Below are positions 5,736 through 5,796 of a stretch of DNA of 5,796 bases, in pieces. The notes under the pieces are model-generated. The model ran no database searches. It had not been told where the DNA came from and saw only the letters and a program-made list of their open reading frames with translations. This DNA comes from Candidatus Omnitrophota bacterium (GTDB taxonomy: Bacteria > Omnitrophota > Koll11 > Gorgyraeales > Gorgyraeaceae). The translations under genes were made by a program, and so were the position numbers. Each line of letters starts with the position of its first letter. Position 1 is the stretch's first letter. The stretch is taken from positions 1-5,796 of the forward strand of contig JAHIRR010000274.1 in NCBI GenBank assembly GCA_018818505.1. Reading direction: 5' to 3'.

Positions 5736-5755
5736 CCACGTTACAAATTCTAAGA

Positions 5756-5794
5756 ACGCGAATAGACGCAAATCTAACGCGAATTATCGCAAAT
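5756..5794. repeat. Array of four helically phased 8-bp repeats upstream of the promoter
   Basis: Four copies of a (A/T)CGC(G/A)AAT octamer start at 5756, 5766, 5777 and 5787 (acgcgaat, acgcaaat, acgcgaat, tcgcaaat). The spacing of 10, 11 and 10 bp averages one helical turn, so all copies face the same side of the DNA. The array starts about 20 bp upstream of the -35 box and may continue past the window edge. It could be a regulator-binding array or part of a longer intergenic repeat; the sequence alone does not decide. Confidence 0.6.
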
Positions 5795-5796
5795 AA

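Overview
The window looks like a chromosomal piece of a diderm (LPS-making) bacterium. It is almost entirely one leftward (minus-strand) operon for the sugar precursors of the lipopolysaccharide inner core. The mix of a metal-type KdsA, a kinase-only RfaE1 and a DHS-like protein, together with abundant short palindromic repeats, is what I would expect from an uncultured lineage such as Omnitrophota (OP3). That assignment is an impression from memory and was not tested.

In order of transcription (right to left) the layout is as follows. A short array of helically phased 8-bp repeats sits at the right edge. A near-consensus sigma70-type promoter follows (TTGACA, 17 nt, TAGAAT). Then come a conserved protein of uncertain function resembling deoxyhypusine synthase; rfaE1 (heptose-7-phosphate kinase), overlapping it by 4 nt; kdsB (CMP-Kdo synthetase); kdsA (Kdo-8-phosphate synthase); kdsD (arabinose-5-phosphate isomerase); a 57-codon unnamed small gene with a GTG start; and kdsC (Kdo-8-phosphate phosphatase). 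KdsD, KdsA, KdsC and KdsB cover every step from ribulose-5-phosphate to CMP-Kdo. RfaE1 supplies one step of ADP-heptose synthesis. Kdo transferase (waaA), the other heptose enzymes and the lpt genes are not in the window. At the far left is a possible C-terminal fragment of a gene on the opposite strand, convergent with kdsC.

The most notable feature is how repeats fill this operon. Every gap longer than a few bases is occupied by a palindromic element. Two 120-bp imperfect palindromes lie between kdsB/kdsA and kdsA/kdsD, and a 60-bp half copy lies after kdsC. A different 72-bp palindrome with 12-bp terminal inverted repeats lies between rfaE1 and kdsB. Repeat-like DNA also reaches into genes. 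The kdsA stop codon and last residues lie in a repeat, the KdsA active-site loop carries an 8-residue palindrome-coded insertion, a kdsB surface loop is made of short AAC-rich repeats, and the longest kdsB reading frame runs spuriously into the 72-bp palindrome. The second notable item is the small gene between kdsD and kdsC, spaced 1 nt and 5 nt from its neighbours.
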